A stretch of DNA of 64,000 bases from Corallium rubrum (lineage: Eukaryota > Cnidaria > Anthozoa > Scleralcyonacea > Coralliidae): assembly GCA_964035015.1 (NCBI GenBank), contig OZ036010.1, positions 4,451,427-4,515,426 on the forward strand, written 5' to 3'. Position numbers and translations under genes: made by a program. Under the pieces are notes generated by a model. The model worked only from the letters and a program-made list of their open reading frames with translations, had not been told where the DNA came from and did no database searches. Every line of letters begins with the position of its first letter. Within the stretch, counting starts at the first letter, position 1. Of the stretch, positions 11,301-22,779 are shown one piece after another.

Positions 11301-11865
11301 GACCTTGTACCACCTTGACCATGGACCATATTGACCCTGCACCGTCTTGACCTTGTTTGTCTTGATTGAACCATCTTGACCTTGCACCATCTTGACCCTG
11401 TATCATTTTGACCTTGCACCATCTTGACCTTCTTTGTCATGATTGAATCATCTTGACCTTGCACCATCTTGACCTTGTACCATCTTGACCCTGTATCATC
11501 CTGAACCTGTATCATTTTGACCTTGCACCACCTTGACCTTGTTTGTCTTGATTGACCATCTTGACCTTGTACCATCTTGACCCTGTATCATTTTGACCTT
11601 GCAACCATCTTGACCTTGCACCATCTTGACTTTCTACCATCTTGACATTGCATCATACCATCTTGACCCTGTACCATCTTGACTTTGTTTGTCTTGATTG
11701 AACCATCTTGACCCTGTACCATCTTGACCTTGTTTGGCTTGACATTGCACCATCCTGACCTTGTTTGTCTTGATTGAACTATCTTGACCCTGTGGCATCT
11801 TGATCTTGTACCATATCTTGACCACATACCATCATCTTGACCATGAGCAAACTTGATGCAATTCA
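8390..11865. repeat. 16-bp-period minisatellite (ACCATCTTGACCTTGT)
   Basis: About 200 diverged units of ACCATCTTGACCTTGT, with a recurring variant TTTGTCTTGATTGA, fill this stretch apart from the block at 10113-10425. Because 16 is not a multiple of three, three units (48 bp) encode a 16-residue peptide period, so all three minus-strand frames stay open and read MVQGQDGTRSRWYKVK-like repeats. Each canonical unit contains TTGACCTTG, whose complement CAAGGTCAA holds the CAAGGTCA half-site of monomer-binding nuclear receptors (NR5A/ERR type). The coding appearance is a by-product of the period; binding-site function is only a possibility. Confidence 0.85.
10113..10425. other. non-repeat block interrupting the 16-bp minisatellite
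   Basis: About 310 bp without the 16-bp motif, with higher GC and a short palindrome CTAATCCAGGT-TG-ACCTGGATTAG near 10370-10393. It is probably an insertion in the array; no clear target duplication or coding potential is seen. Confidence 0.5.
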
Positions 11866-12174
11866 CCACTGAGGCTTGCATCCACCTATTTAACCCATAG
11901 ATGGGAAGCTATGCAAGGCATGGTCGCTCAGCACCATGAGGTTACCAAAAGATAACCTGCATACCTATCAACCTTTCGTTAAAAGCTCAGATAATAAAGC
12001 ATTAGAAATTCTATCTTTGTTTAAAATGCATGCATGGTTTGGATTGAATGTGCGGGTCACACCTTTCTGACTTTTCAGATTTATATCTTAGATGATAGAA
12101 CATAAGTCATCATCATCTTGTGTCACTAATACCAAGGAGTGCTATGCATGATGTAAGTTGGGGAATTATCTGTT

Positions 12175-12688
12175 CAGGGTTCGAATTAGCAGGTCACAAT
12201 TCGCAATTTGAGAGCCCATTTTCGGCACTTGCGAATCGAAAATTTTATTTTTTGCGAATCGAAGTTTTTTAATAACATGTATTCGTTTTCAATTTTTGCG
12301 CTCAATGTTTTGTTTTTCTAAAAAAATATATGTGAAACGAAGAAATATAGCAGACATATTTAGGAAATTCGGGACGAAATTCAACGGTCGCCATTTTGTC
12401 GTCTCAGGCCCCGTCAAGCTTATTTACATCGCGGTTTTCACGCATGCTCACACAAATTTCCATGCTGTTCACGCCACTTGAAACTTGATAGCACCACTTG
12501 ATATCTAACAGACGTTTTAATTCGTTTACTTCGTGAACAGAATGGCAAAGTATTCTGCCGCTCTGAACATGATAATTAAATATGAAAAGGACTTAAATTG
12601 TAAGAGAATGGGCGAGAATCATGTTGCATCTCGAAATTCACAATTTTTTTTTTTGCGAGTCGACTTTTTCTCTCTAATTCAAACCCTG
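12175..12688. mobile_element. MITE with CAGGGTTYGAATTAG terminal inverted repeats
   Basis: The left end reads CAGGGTTCGAATTAG and the right end, reverse-complemented, CAGGGTTTGAATTAG. Subterminal 'gcgaatcgaa' motifs occur on both sides. A possible 5-bp flank repeat (CTGTT) is present but no 8-bp duplication, so the superfamily (hAT-like by its CAGGG ends) is tentative. Related sequence occurs near 55545. Confidence 0.6.
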
Positions 12689-12889
12689 CTGTTGGGATAA
12701 CCGTGACTGTTGTGCCTTAGCAACCCAAAACCTGTCTATCTGGATTAACAATATCTTATTAAACTGCTCTGACTCTCAGAGACTATCAGTTTACCTTACT
12801 GTTCACTCTTTTGTAAGTTTAACTTATGTAACATTTGTAATCAAAATCGTATCTTGGAGAGCAACATTGTGCATAGTCGCGGAAAGATG

Positions 12890-13618
12890 TGGAGTTAGAC
12901 TCACTGTCTGACTTTGGCAGTTCACATGGTGATTCAGGATACTGTTACCTGCAGGTACGTAAGGGAAAAGACATGAAGAATGTGTTGATAAAATACATTC
13001 GTTTGTGTACAAGCTAGAGGAGACCTAGAAATACATTATGCATAAACAGAAAAGAGTTGTACTTGAGTTGATGGTAAAACTAAGTAACAAAAGAAAAAAA
13101 CAAGTTGGTGAATGAATAAAGTAATGCAGTGTGTTGTAGGAATAATGCGAGAACATTGGTTTGATAACTTTGCCTTCATTTTTTAGAATACCATTCATGA
13201 AAACTTCAGTTCTTACAGTGTTTAAGTTTATTTTTAGTTTTTATATTTTCTTACGCTTACACTGTTTTTCACGCTCCTATTTATAGTTGTAAGTGTAAAC
13301 AATTCTGTTAAAATAAATGGCATTCTCAAAAATGAAGGTAATTTACCAAACTGATGTTCATGCACCATCCCTACAGTACACTGTATATACCCTACACATT
13401 AACCAACCTGCTTCTTCCTTCTGGTACTCAACTCCACTTTCAACACAAGTACAACTCTTTTCTGTTCATACATATTGGTGTTTCTGGATCTCTTCTTGTT
13501 ACAAAGAAATGTATTTCATCAGCACATTAATCCTATATCCTTTCCTTTACATATACTTATACAGATAGCAGCATCCTGAATCACCACATGAATTGCCAAA
13601 GTGAGACAGTGAATCTAA
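12890..13618. mobile_element. long foldback element, copy 2
   Basis: Same structure and sequence as the element at 7455-8192: arms of about 310 bp near 12893-13205 and 13300-13615 around an AT-rich spacer. Similarity extends past the right arm, where 13915-13990 resembles 8205-8275. The two copies flank the 16-bp minisatellite. Confidence 0.7.
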
Positions 13619-14513
13619 TTCCACATTTTTTCTGACCATACAGAATGTCATTCCCCGCAAGATACAATTTTGACCATAAATGCAACATAAATCAAACTCA
13701 CAAAAAGTAAACAACAAGGTGAACTAATATAGTCTCAGCTGAGAGTTGGACCAGTTTAATTAAAAGTCAATCCAGATAGACAAATCTTAAATCATTTAGA
13801 CCCCAACAGAAAACTTCCCAAATTACACCCTGCAAAACTATTACACTCTGGTTATCAGGTGCTTAACAACCATTTTTTTAAAATCAAAAGTCAGTCTTCA
13901 CTGACACTGATAAACTTGAAGTTTTGACATGGAAATTATTTCTCAAACCAATCTAAATTAGCCAATCAGTCAGGCACCCAACCCTTGGAATAACTTAATT
14001 ATTTATCTGATTTGTCTTTTTGTTTCGTTCCCGCAGGAACGAAACTGTTACTGTATTAGCTTTCCATTGACATCGCAAACGAAACTGTCATCACAGGTGA
14101 AAATCGTCCAATCGTAGTGCAGTGTTGTTGACATAACTGTGATCTTATCCAATGAAATCAAAATTCCGCATAAAGAATTTAGTTGGAGGCGTGGTTAAAC
14201 GCCAAAACGAAGTGAAAATATTGCTGATCTAGAGTAATTTGAAGACGTAAACAATCCCGTGCGAAGCGAATCTCAATCTTGTGCTGTAGAAAGTAGGAAC
14301 TTTCCCCTCGTTGAACTCGAGAATGCATTCGTTATGTATGGCAACTGCGCGTTCCAAAAGGTCAGTCGCACTGTTTCACGCGTGTCTAATAATTTTAAAA
14401 TATAGCTATTTTATGAACAATGTCAATAGTTTGAGGCTATAAGTTCGTTATCATTCATTTGTGGCCCATCTAAATGAATTATTCTGATTCGAGAATTAAA
14501 CTATGACCTATGA
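13619..14513. other. AT-rich sequence without a recognised gene
   Basis: The left half is the extended flank of the foldback copy. Around 14030-14060 'cgttcccgcaggaacg' is a short palindrome next to 'gaaactgtta', and a similar phrase recurs near 15370-15390. No exon is supported. Confidence 0.3.
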
Positions 14514-14523
14514 CGACGAAAAT

Positions 14524-14736
14524 CACTCTCCTCCGCAGAGCCTTTTCTTTGGCTACTTTTAGCTATATTTACCACTGAATTATTAGTAATGGATAACTAG
14601 GGATAGTGGAGGATATATGAAGGCGGGAAACGGAGCTGGGGGAGGACCCTCGCGCGCCTCGCTTCTATTAAATTACGTAATTCAGTGGTAAATATAGCTA
14701 AAAGTAGCCAAAGAAAAGGCTCTGCGGAGGAGAGTG
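14524..14736. mobile_element. MULE-like MITE with ~59-bp near-perfect inverted repeats
   Basis: Arms starting CACTCTCCTCCGCAGAGCC (14524-14582) and their reverse complement (ending 14736) match almost perfectly, leaving a loop of about 95 bp. The flanks carry a 10-bp duplication CGACGAAAAT (14514-14523 and 14737-14746), which points to a Mutator-like origin and recent insertion. Confidence 0.8.
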
Positions 14737-14849
14737 CGACGAAAATGATATTGACCTAATTTATATTGATCCTTTTGGCCTTGGAAATTTATGGATTTGC
14801 TATTGGCGATTATTCAATAAATACCGCGGTGTCATAAATAAATCAGCTG

Positions 14850-15050
14850 CATGAAATTTAAATGCGACGTGCTAGCGTCTCGCAATTTTCCCGAGAAAGC
14901 AATTATTTTGGTAACGTTTTATTTTCCTCCTATGGACGGTCAGAAGAGTATTGCTGCTGAATAGAAGATTTACGTTGCCAAAATAATTGCGTTCTCACGA
15001 AAATCGCGAGACCGTTAGCACGTCACATTTAAATTCAGTCGAATTTATGC
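14850..15050. mobile_element. second foldback MITE
   Basis: Left arm 'aaatttaaatgcgacgtgctagcgtctcgc' and right arm 'gcgagaccgttagcacgtcacatttaaatt' are diverged inverted copies about 75 bp long, both running inward to 'gcaattattttgg.aacgt'. Exact ends and target duplication are not clear. Confidence 0.55.
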
Positions 15051-15594
15051 GACTGCGAATAAACTTGAAATAGAGCCTGCCCCCTGGACTGCGGAGGAGA
15101 GTAATCCGTCATGATGAGACGGTACAACGTCTGAAATGTGTGTTCGTTTTATTAGACGAAGCTTAAATTATTTTTTTGTAGTTTTATTATAATCTTCTCA
15201 CTTCAACATATTTCTAGTTTGTTTATATGCAAAACAAAAATCGTCTAAATTAAATTTGTCGTATGAAACGCAGGCGCGTAGTAAAAATTGTCGCGCCAGT
15301 CTACATGGGGGAAATAATTAGTTGAGCTAAAATTCGTCATTGCTGTTGAAACAGCCCTTCATAAACGACTGACCGGAACGAAACAGCTATTTCTTTTAAG
15401 AAAGTTTCTTGTTAAAGATGAATTAGTTTAATCCTAAAGTGTACTTAATTACAACAAATATTTGACTTTAAAATCAATATTATATAGATCATGTTACAGT
15501 AATTCCAACTTACATTTATTCCAACAGCCTCCGGTATCATCTTCCTCAGCTTTCTTGGACTTTACAAACTTGATCACCTAAAAACTTGGCCATA

Positions 15595-15775
15595 TATGGA
15601 CTTGACCGTGTACAAATTTGACCTTGAACAAACTTGACCTTGAATGAACTTTTCTGTCATTTTGTTTTTGCCACCATTTTGTTTTTGCTGCCATTTTGTT
15701 TTTACCCACCATTTTGTTTTTACCACCATTTTGTTTTTACCACCATTTTGTTTTTGCTGCGATTCTTTTTTGCTG
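15595..15775. repeat. short minisatellites (ACTTGACC remnant, then CCACCATTTTGTTTTTA)
   Basis: Positions 15595-15650 carry a few 'aacttgaccttga' units like the 16-bp array. From 15655 to 15770 a unit of about 15-17 bp, CCACCATTTTGTTTTTA, repeats six to seven times. The 74-residue plus-strand frame here is repeat-driven. Confidence 0.6.
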
Positions 15776-15779
15776 CAAG

Positions 15780-16965
15780 CTGCTTGTGATGTAAATACAA
15801 GAAAAGCAAAGGTGCACCATTCCTACAGAATGCTACACCTTTCCTTTTGGAAAGAACTACATAAGTAACTACACATGCACTTACTACTTATTTCTAACTT
15901 AAACATGTGGCTGACTATGAGAAGATTTAAACAAGGTTTAAACTTCCTCATCCCAATAAATAAACCAGCCCAGATATAACTCTGGCCTGGCTAATTTATA
16001 AACCAAAGCCACATGAAAATGAACCTGAAACATTAGACCCAGGACATCTGCTTGCTTGGTGGTAGATCTTGTCTTGAATGATAGTACTGAAATCCATATC
16101 CTTATTCAATATCTTTGTAGTTACATGAAGTACTAAAAAATATTCCAAACATTTTTGGCTGGACTTGTACAACATCTGCAGAAATATCTCATGAAATCTT
16201 ATATTCAAATATTTTCAGAATGCAAAGTATCTATTATTGAGATCAAATTGACCCAAATTTTAAAGCCACCAATTTTTTGCTGCCATATTTTTTTAAAAAA
16301 ATCACTATAAATCCCAAATCAACTAACTGCTTGAAAACTTCAAAAAAAAATTTTTTCAAATTTTTTTGTATTTTTAATTTTTTCAGATGTTTACGGAATT
16401 TTTTCAATTTTATGAAAATAATCATGGATATTCGGATTATTCGGCAAGGTTGAAGAGGTTTGCCCCTTGGAAGCAACCAGTCTTTAATTGGATTCTAATA
16501 TACGCGACTGTTACAACGGAAGCTTCGAATCAACAAAAAACTTAAAAATATACTCGAAAAATATTCGCCAACGCACGAGCAAGACACGAAATGTCTGTCC
16601 GTCCGGAACAAGAAATATGGCTTCGTTGCACTTGCGGCGACGCCAGCGAAATGTGTAAATTTCGATATCTCTTATTTTCTTTCCACGAAGAATTTCCTCA
16701 AAATTCGCAGTGGAATTTATGTGAAATTTTGACAGAAGTACAGAGTTGCTAAAACCGCCGACGGCAAATGAACAACGGTGAGGTATAGTTGAGTACAAAT
16801 ATACAAGACTTTACTTGTTTTGGTTTCGAACGAAACTGCTGCGAAATAAAGCCGTAAAGGAATTTATATTCCCCGCTTCAAAGCTTGAGAAAAGGTCTAC
16901 GTTTCAATGAATCGGCGACGTGCCAACGAAGACTGCAACTCGCAAAGCGAAGGCATGCTCAGTCT
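15780..16965. other. no recognised gene
   Basis: AT-rich sequence. A 95-codon minus-strand frame at 16511-16798 has no recognisable motif or splice context. Nothing else is supported. Confidence 0.3.
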
Positions 16966-16969
16966 GCTA

Positions 16970-18045
16970 ACAGCAAACTGTCGAAACCGAATAAGCAAAT
17001 TGCCAGAATTTGTACAAAAACGTCTTAAAAACGTTGGGGAGAAGAAAGATAATGATTAAGAACCGTCGACGCGTTTCTTTGTTTTCTCGAAGAAGTCAAA
17101 TAATTTATTAAACGTCCTACGGGCTACCGGACCACTACACGATTTGTGCCGACAGTTCACAAACGAACGAACTTCTCGCCAAAGAATCGCTAAATGAGCA
17201 GAACTTGTACAAAGAAATCCGAAAAACGTTCACAAAATACAAATAATGACTAAGAGTATCTTCTAAACACGTCTCTATTCGAAGAGAGGCAAACAAACCG
17301 CCTAGAACTTGACAATGGGCGAACAAGAATGAGCTTTGACAGCTTCGAGAACGTGCGCCGAAATTTTGGTAAATTTCGTTTCTAAAAACGTCAAAAATCT
17401 CCGAGAAATGCTCAACTTCGGTTGGAAATCTAGATATCTATCGTTGTGTTTCCTTTTGAAGGATTTCTGGCCTATTTCGAAGAGATAAATCCGCAGATTC
17501 GCAGAAACATCATTTCAAATCGAGCTACATCAGTGCAGCCGAAGGAATCCGCTTTGGGCCCGTCAAATTACTGAATAAAATCAACAACAAAGAGCAAGCA
17601 ACAACTATAAAGCATACTCGCCCTCTTTCTCCAAAGGTGGCAACAAAACGGCTTCCAAGTTGTCTAGCTTTCTGGCAAGAATTGGGCGAATTTCCAAAGG
17701 TTTTGAGCGACGTAAGGCATACTGCTCGTCGACATGCCCAAACTAAGAAGAGAAGCACGAGCCGAGCGAAGCATTTGAAGTTTTGATTGAACGTCCCGAC
17801 CTGGTCCTGACAGGTTTTTCAGATCCCCGGTTGTGATTGGCTGAATTATTCAAAACAAAGGTACACCCTCCGGTTTGAACCTAAGCTGTCTTTTTATTGG
17901 CTATTCAGTTTCCCGCTTGGAAAAAAACGGTTTGACAGGGTCGGATAAACTTTTTTGTTGAAAATTTGTACAATACACGCATGTAAGGCAATAAAACCGA
18001 GTGTTTTATAAGCATATCTAAATACGATAAAACGATGAAACATCT
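16970..18045. repeat. dispersed ~1-kb repeat, copy 1
   Basis: From 'aactgtcgaaaccgaataag' onward this stretch is a diverged direct copy of 24236-25180, sharing blocks such as 'gtacaaaaacgtcttaaaaacgttgggga' and 'gttgtgattggctg'. The end 'cgataaaacgatgaaacatct' matches 25608-25635. The short minus-strand frames are not obviously genic. Confidence 0.6.
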
Positions 18046-18275
18046 CTTTACTCGGGCTTTTTATTTTGGCGTTTCAACTTTTTATTTTGGCGTTTCAACG
18101 TTTTATTTTGGCGTTTCAACTTTCTATTTTTAACTTTCAACTTTTTATTTTTGCCTTTCAACTTTTCATTTTTGCGTTTCAACTTTTTATTTTTAACTTT
18201 CAACTTTTCTTTTTTCTTTTTGCGTTTCAACTTTTTATTTTTGCGTTTCAACTTTTTATTTTCGGCCTTCTTAAA
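18045..18275. repeat. 21-bp minisatellite (CTTTTTATTTTGGCGTTTCAA)
   Basis: About 11 units, reading KLKRKNK-type heptads on minus and AFQLFIF on plus because 21 is a multiple of three. Such open frames follow from the repeat. It lies directly beside copy 1 of the ~1-kb repeat. Confidence 0.65.
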
Positions 18276-18279
18276 AATA

Positions 18280-18970
18280 ATGACCTCGTGCGTATATCCA
18301 ATTTAATCATTTTAGAACAGCAGGTCATTATGGGGGTAATATTACAAAACAACGAAGGAAACGTTGAAAGTTCGTCTTACTGATATTAAATGACAGTGGT
18401 ATATTAAGAATAAATGTGAATCCAACTTGAGATAAACGTGGAACAGTCTTAGACTATGTCTAAATGTAAAATGTGATAATGGATTATTTAGTAAAAATTG
18501 CAAATTAATATCCATAAAAACAACTAATATAAATATTTAAGATAGATTGGTGTAATAACATTAAAATTATTCATTGAAACTTGTGTTGTATTGAATCTTG
18601 CAGTTGTTGAATATCTTTAGTTGAATGATTGGCTGTTTCTTGACATGTTAGGATCTTGTAAAAATATGAGGCTCAATAACTGCTAAAGGAAAGGTGGAAA
18701 GAAAACTATGGATTGTCTGGTTCGAAGTCAGTTGGCTCTGTTGTGTAAAAAATTGAATGTTCGGTTGGTAGATGCATCCTCTTCAACTGAACTCAGTTGA
18801 AAAAACTTTAAAAATTTTCCTTCGTCGTGGCCATCCAACGCGGATTGGCGTAGACCCATCATCATTATTCTTCCTTGTGCTCTCATTTTTTGTAAAACCA
18901 TAGGCAAAAAGTTGAAAGAAGAAACAAAGATGAGATGGAAAAAGGAAAAAGGTGAGATGTAGGAAATTAG
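18280..18970. other. AT-rich spacer with an inverted match to 26310-26420
   Basis: 'taatgacctcgtgcgtatatccaattta' and 'cagcaggtcattatgggg' near 18290-18340 recur inverted near 26325-26400, so both belong to one repeat family. Nothing else is recognised. Confidence 0.35.
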
Positions 18971-19368
18971 AATTTAGAACGGACAAATGTCTCCTTCTAA
19001 TTGTTGTGGCATTGGTAAGCAACGGCAGGGGCTGTTGTCCATAGTTGTGATAATACTTTGTAATTTTCAATATAGGACCAATGTTGTCCGAGAATATGTG
19101 AAAGGTTGGAAAATTGAGTATCAAAAGGAGCAACAAATGGTAAGATTGAATCACTGTTGTGTTCTTTTGGTTTGAGACCGACTCCCGAATTTTATAGCAT
19201 TTGAAATAATTTTTTGCCCCTCGAGATTGGGGAGAGATCAAGTCCCCACCCTGTCCCGGGGTGGGGTGGGGGAGTCTGGCTTTCAATTGATAGGCGCATA
19301 AGAGGTGGCCTTGTCCATAAATGGCAAGATATCCAAATCATGGTAGCCACGACCAAGCATTCTGACTC

Positions 19369-20681
19369 TCAGTTTTTGTCATTGGTGATTAACTTTCGGT
19401 ATCTCATCATTTGACTATAGACAAGGCCCCTCTTACAACTCTCTGGGTGATAGGAATTTCGATGCAAAAGAGGTAAACAATCTGTTGGTTTAATACAAAT
19501 ATCTGATTCGAAAATCATTTGGTTGGTGAAATAAATCGTGGTATCGAGGAAATCAACTTGAGAAAAAGAACGAGTGTGTTCAAATTTGATTGTGTGATGA
19601 AAGGAATTTAGGAGGTTCATGAATTCGACAAATTTGTCAGGTCCATGTGTCCAAATAAGAAAAAACATCATCGATGAATTACGTTTCCAAGTGTGTGGCA
19701 TGAGATCGCTGGAGAGTGTGTCGAAAAAGGAGCTCTCCAGTGATCCCATGAAGATGCATTTGCAAAAGAAGGGGCCATTTTGGTCCCCATGGCCTTAACC
19801 GTGTTTTTGAAGGGAAAATGTTTCTTTAAATGTGAAGTAGTTTTCCTCCGGGATATAATGAAGGAATTGTTCGATGACTGGTAAAAGGGGCCAGGAACTA
19901 CCATGCAAATTTGATAAGGCTTGTAATGCCGAATCAACACCCTCATTGGTAGAGATGTTGGTATATAACAACTTCACATCAATGGTGGCCAAATGGTTCC
20001 CTTTGGTAAGGGTGAAGGAATATTAAAAATATTTGAAAGAAAATGATTCGTGTCTTTGATAAAAAAAATAATAATCAACATAAGCCAAAAGATGATCTGT
20101 TGGAGAGCTGCAGCCAGAAATTATTGGTCTACCAGGAACATTAGGTTTGTGAATTTTTGGAAGTAAATAGAATAGTGGGATCCTCGAAAATCTGTCTGGG
20201 AAAAGAAATTTGGAAGTTTTTTTATCAATAATATTGTTCCCCACCAGAGACAAGATATTAGTTTGAAATAGATTGGGTTACTTCAGAAATGGTTGTTTTT
20301 GGATCAGCAGAAATATGTTCGTAATATAAAGGATTGTTTGGTTGAGAGTGTGCCTCGTCCTCGCAGTCTTTTGAAGACCAGACGTCGGACGATGGCACCT
20401 CCCTTGTCAGCAGGCTTTATGATGTAATCTCTGCTCTGCTGGTAGTTGGAAAGAAATCGAAACTCTGCCTGAGTGATGTTGAGAGTGGATGGAGAAAGGT
20501 GTGCCATGCCAAATGTACTTACAATCGAATGTAGCACAGATGACATGAAGGCCGAAAGATTGTAATCAACTGATAGGAAGTGGAGGATACCAAGTGCTCG
20601 GAATATGGAATGGAAGGAAAAGAGTTCTGATTGGGCAAGTTCCGGAAATAAAATTTTGTGTACATTGATCGTAGAAAACTG
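19369..20681 (-). pseudogene. Penelope-like reverse transcriptase, frameshifted
   Basis: This part copied RNA into DNA for the element. In minus order it shows IIKPADKGGA (about 20400), FYLLPKIHKPNVPGRP with an SPT.HLLAYVD run (about 20080-20190), DVKLLYTNISTNEG (about 19970), AMGTKMAPSFAN (about 19790) and, near 19480-19560, the VDFLDTTIYF block followed by a KPTD...LLHRNSYHP tail, all typical of Penelope-like RTs. The catalytic Phe-Ile-Asp-Asp is still readable in the DNA near 19664-19690, but small indels on both sides put it out of frame with the flanking LIWTHG. Several separate frames are needed to read the domain, so the copy is dead. Confidence 0.75.
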
Positions 20682-20685
20682 TTAA

Positions 20686-22779
20686 AGTGCCTATGACATG
20701 AAAAAATGGTATACGATTTTTTTGTATTAAGTGAAAGATATACCTGTGAAAGGTAATCTCACGAAATTTGGCATCATTTTGTCGCATATTTTTCGAACTA
20801 CGACTCTTCGAAGTTCACCTGAAACGACTCGAAGAGTGCGAAATTCCATCGCGCGGTCAGACTGGCTTATGACGTAGGCGTGTGGACACATCTCAAGTTG
20901 ACTAAACAAAATAACAGGTATTATTAGCCGTTTTTGAGCAAATTGGGATGGTTATGATTCTGAATAAAACAACTTTGTTTTAGCGTTATAGTGAAATTCT
21001 ATATTACCAATGTGTTGATGACCTCTGGATATTCATTTTTCCATTGAATCGCGAGTATAAACACTCCTAGTAAGAGTGAAGTTAGGTCAAGCAAAAACGT
21101 TTTGTTTACTTTTTGATCAGTGTTCGAATAAACGTCGTCGCCGTAAAAATGTTGAAGTGATCGCAGCAATGTCGTGAACAGAACCATTATAGAGGGTAGA
21201 ATGTTGGTCTAGGAATTACGTTGTTTTGCGTGCAATCTTTGTGCAATTTTATCGTCGGTCTGGTCATGGGATTTGCTAAAAATTAGTAGTTATACTATAT
21301 TACTATAACAATAATCACTTAGATATCAGTTTACGGCAGTCATGTTACAGAGAACTGGTTTTCACTATAAGTAAGATGTCTTTAGTAATGTTAATGTTGG
21401 TCTTGAATGTATACACTATTTACTGTACAGTTGTCCGCATTCGATCCATGCATATATGTTCAACTTAATCTCTAGCGCGAGTTTCTTTACATATTATCAG
21501 TTCAGTAATATTAAGTATTTGGTTAACAAGGGTCTGGCACGCGAATGCATGACCAACACAGTTTTGTCGCCTGCGCAAATTATGTCGTGATTGAACAAAC
21601 TAGCTGAAATTGCATGAGTCGCTGAAATGTGGGATATATAAACAGTAACTCAGAGCAAATTAGTCATAATAATAGGACCAATAACCAGAGCGGAAATATT
21701 GTAACGCTAGACGACTCGAACTAAATGTCGTACTGATCGAAGTTTCGTATATCACAACAATCAGGTGAAATAGTATATTTTAGGGAACGGCAAATAAAAT
21801 ATATAAGATTATGTTTCGCCGCTATGATTATGGACTATGCCCCAAACCCAGCCTTCGAAAGGACGATAGTGTGGTATGGATCAGCCGAAAAATGTTCGCA
21901 TGCACTAGAGCAATTTTGGACAGGTTTCACTGAGAAAACGAGAGCAGAACTGAACGGAACGGAAATTATGTATGATGTACAAAAAGCATTTGCCTAGACA
22001 TCGTCCCGACTTTTGACTCACGTCACATCTTTGCTTGCGCATTTTAAAGACTTTGTGTTATCCGCAGTACTATTTTCTTTATAATATTACGGGAATCTAG
22101 CTAAGACCCAACGTAATTTTTCTGGACCCAGAAGCGATACACTTTTCGGCAGTCGGCACACATGTGAATACTGGCTTGAGATGTGTGAATATATTGTATA
22201 TTGTATATTATATATAATAGAAACATATAGAATAGAAAATATTGCTGTTTTAGTTCTATTCGTTTTGTTAATACTCGGCAATAGTCAGAATAATTTACTA
22301 TTAACTGTAACACTGCCATATCTTTGGACAATATTTCCCGAAGGAATGTAACATCATCGACGAACCTCATCGACGATCGCCTCTCGACTGCATCATGATC
22401 TGATGGTTCATCACTATCAGCATCAACCAAAAACTGCTGCTTAATCATATCATTTGATTCTTCGTCTTCCATAGTAGCTGGTGAAACAAAATATTCGTTT
22501 TCTGACTCGTTTTCCAAAGCCCTATCTTGCTGTATTTACCTGTATCATCACAGTGAAATTTACGATGAGTCCACACGCCTACGTCATCGCGGCCTAAACT
22601 CGGTCCCAGACTTTTCGTACTTTTTATTCGAAAATATGGCAAAATTGGCAAGTTCAACGCGTTGTAACTCGAAAAATATTCATCAGAATTACGCCAAACT
22701 TTCTGAGACTACTATTTGGCTGAACATCTTTCAGTCTGTGTAAAAAATGCCATACTCATTTTTTCATGTCATAGGCACT
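20686..22779 (-). mobile_element. 2.1-kb TTAA-flanked DNA transposon (Kolobok/piggyBac-type)
   Basis: Both ends begin AGTGCCTATGACATGAAAAA in inverted orientation (about 45 bp with few mismatches), flanked directly by TTAA at 20682-20685 and 22780-22783. TTAA target duplication is a hallmark of piggyBac and Kolobok; the AG-start ends fit Kolobok better. It interrupts the Penelope-like element and is therefore younger. Only a 138-residue open frame remains, so the copy is incomplete or non-autonomous. Confidence 0.75.
22101..22517 (-). CDS. uncharacterised ORF inside the TTAA transposon
   Basis: 138 codons from ATG at 22517, near the 5' end of the element on its minus strand. Residues 1-50 are strongly acidic (MENESENEYF, then DADSDEPSDHDAVE). 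A central stretch reads FVDDVTFLREILSKDMAVLQ, and the end has a single Cys-x2-Cys (MCADCRK). A run near residues 85-110 rich in Tyr/Ile looks like read-through of an AT-rich intron. No DDE catalytic residues are seen, so it may be the first exon of a decayed transposase gene or an accessory protein. Confidence 0.35.
   Translation of the reverse strand: MENESENEYFVSPATMEDEESNDMIKQQFLVDADSDEPSDHDAVERRSSMRFVDDVTFLREILSKDMAVLQLIVNYSDYCRVLTKRIELKQQYFLFYMFLLYIIYNIQYIHTSQASIHMCADCRKVYRFWVQKNYVGS

Noticed and set aside
8390-11865. CRISPR-like array
   Set aside because: Units are contiguous with no unique spacers, and the context is a eukaryotic genome.
8435-11881. Many 60-231-codon minus frames reading KMVQGQDGTRSRWYKV repeats
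   Set aside because: All three frames are open because of the 16-bp period; there is no start context, domain or splice logic.
18048-18383. KLKRKNKK heptad 'coiled-coil' frame and AFQLFIF frame
   Set aside because: Both follow from the 21-bp minisatellite; no supporting gene structure.
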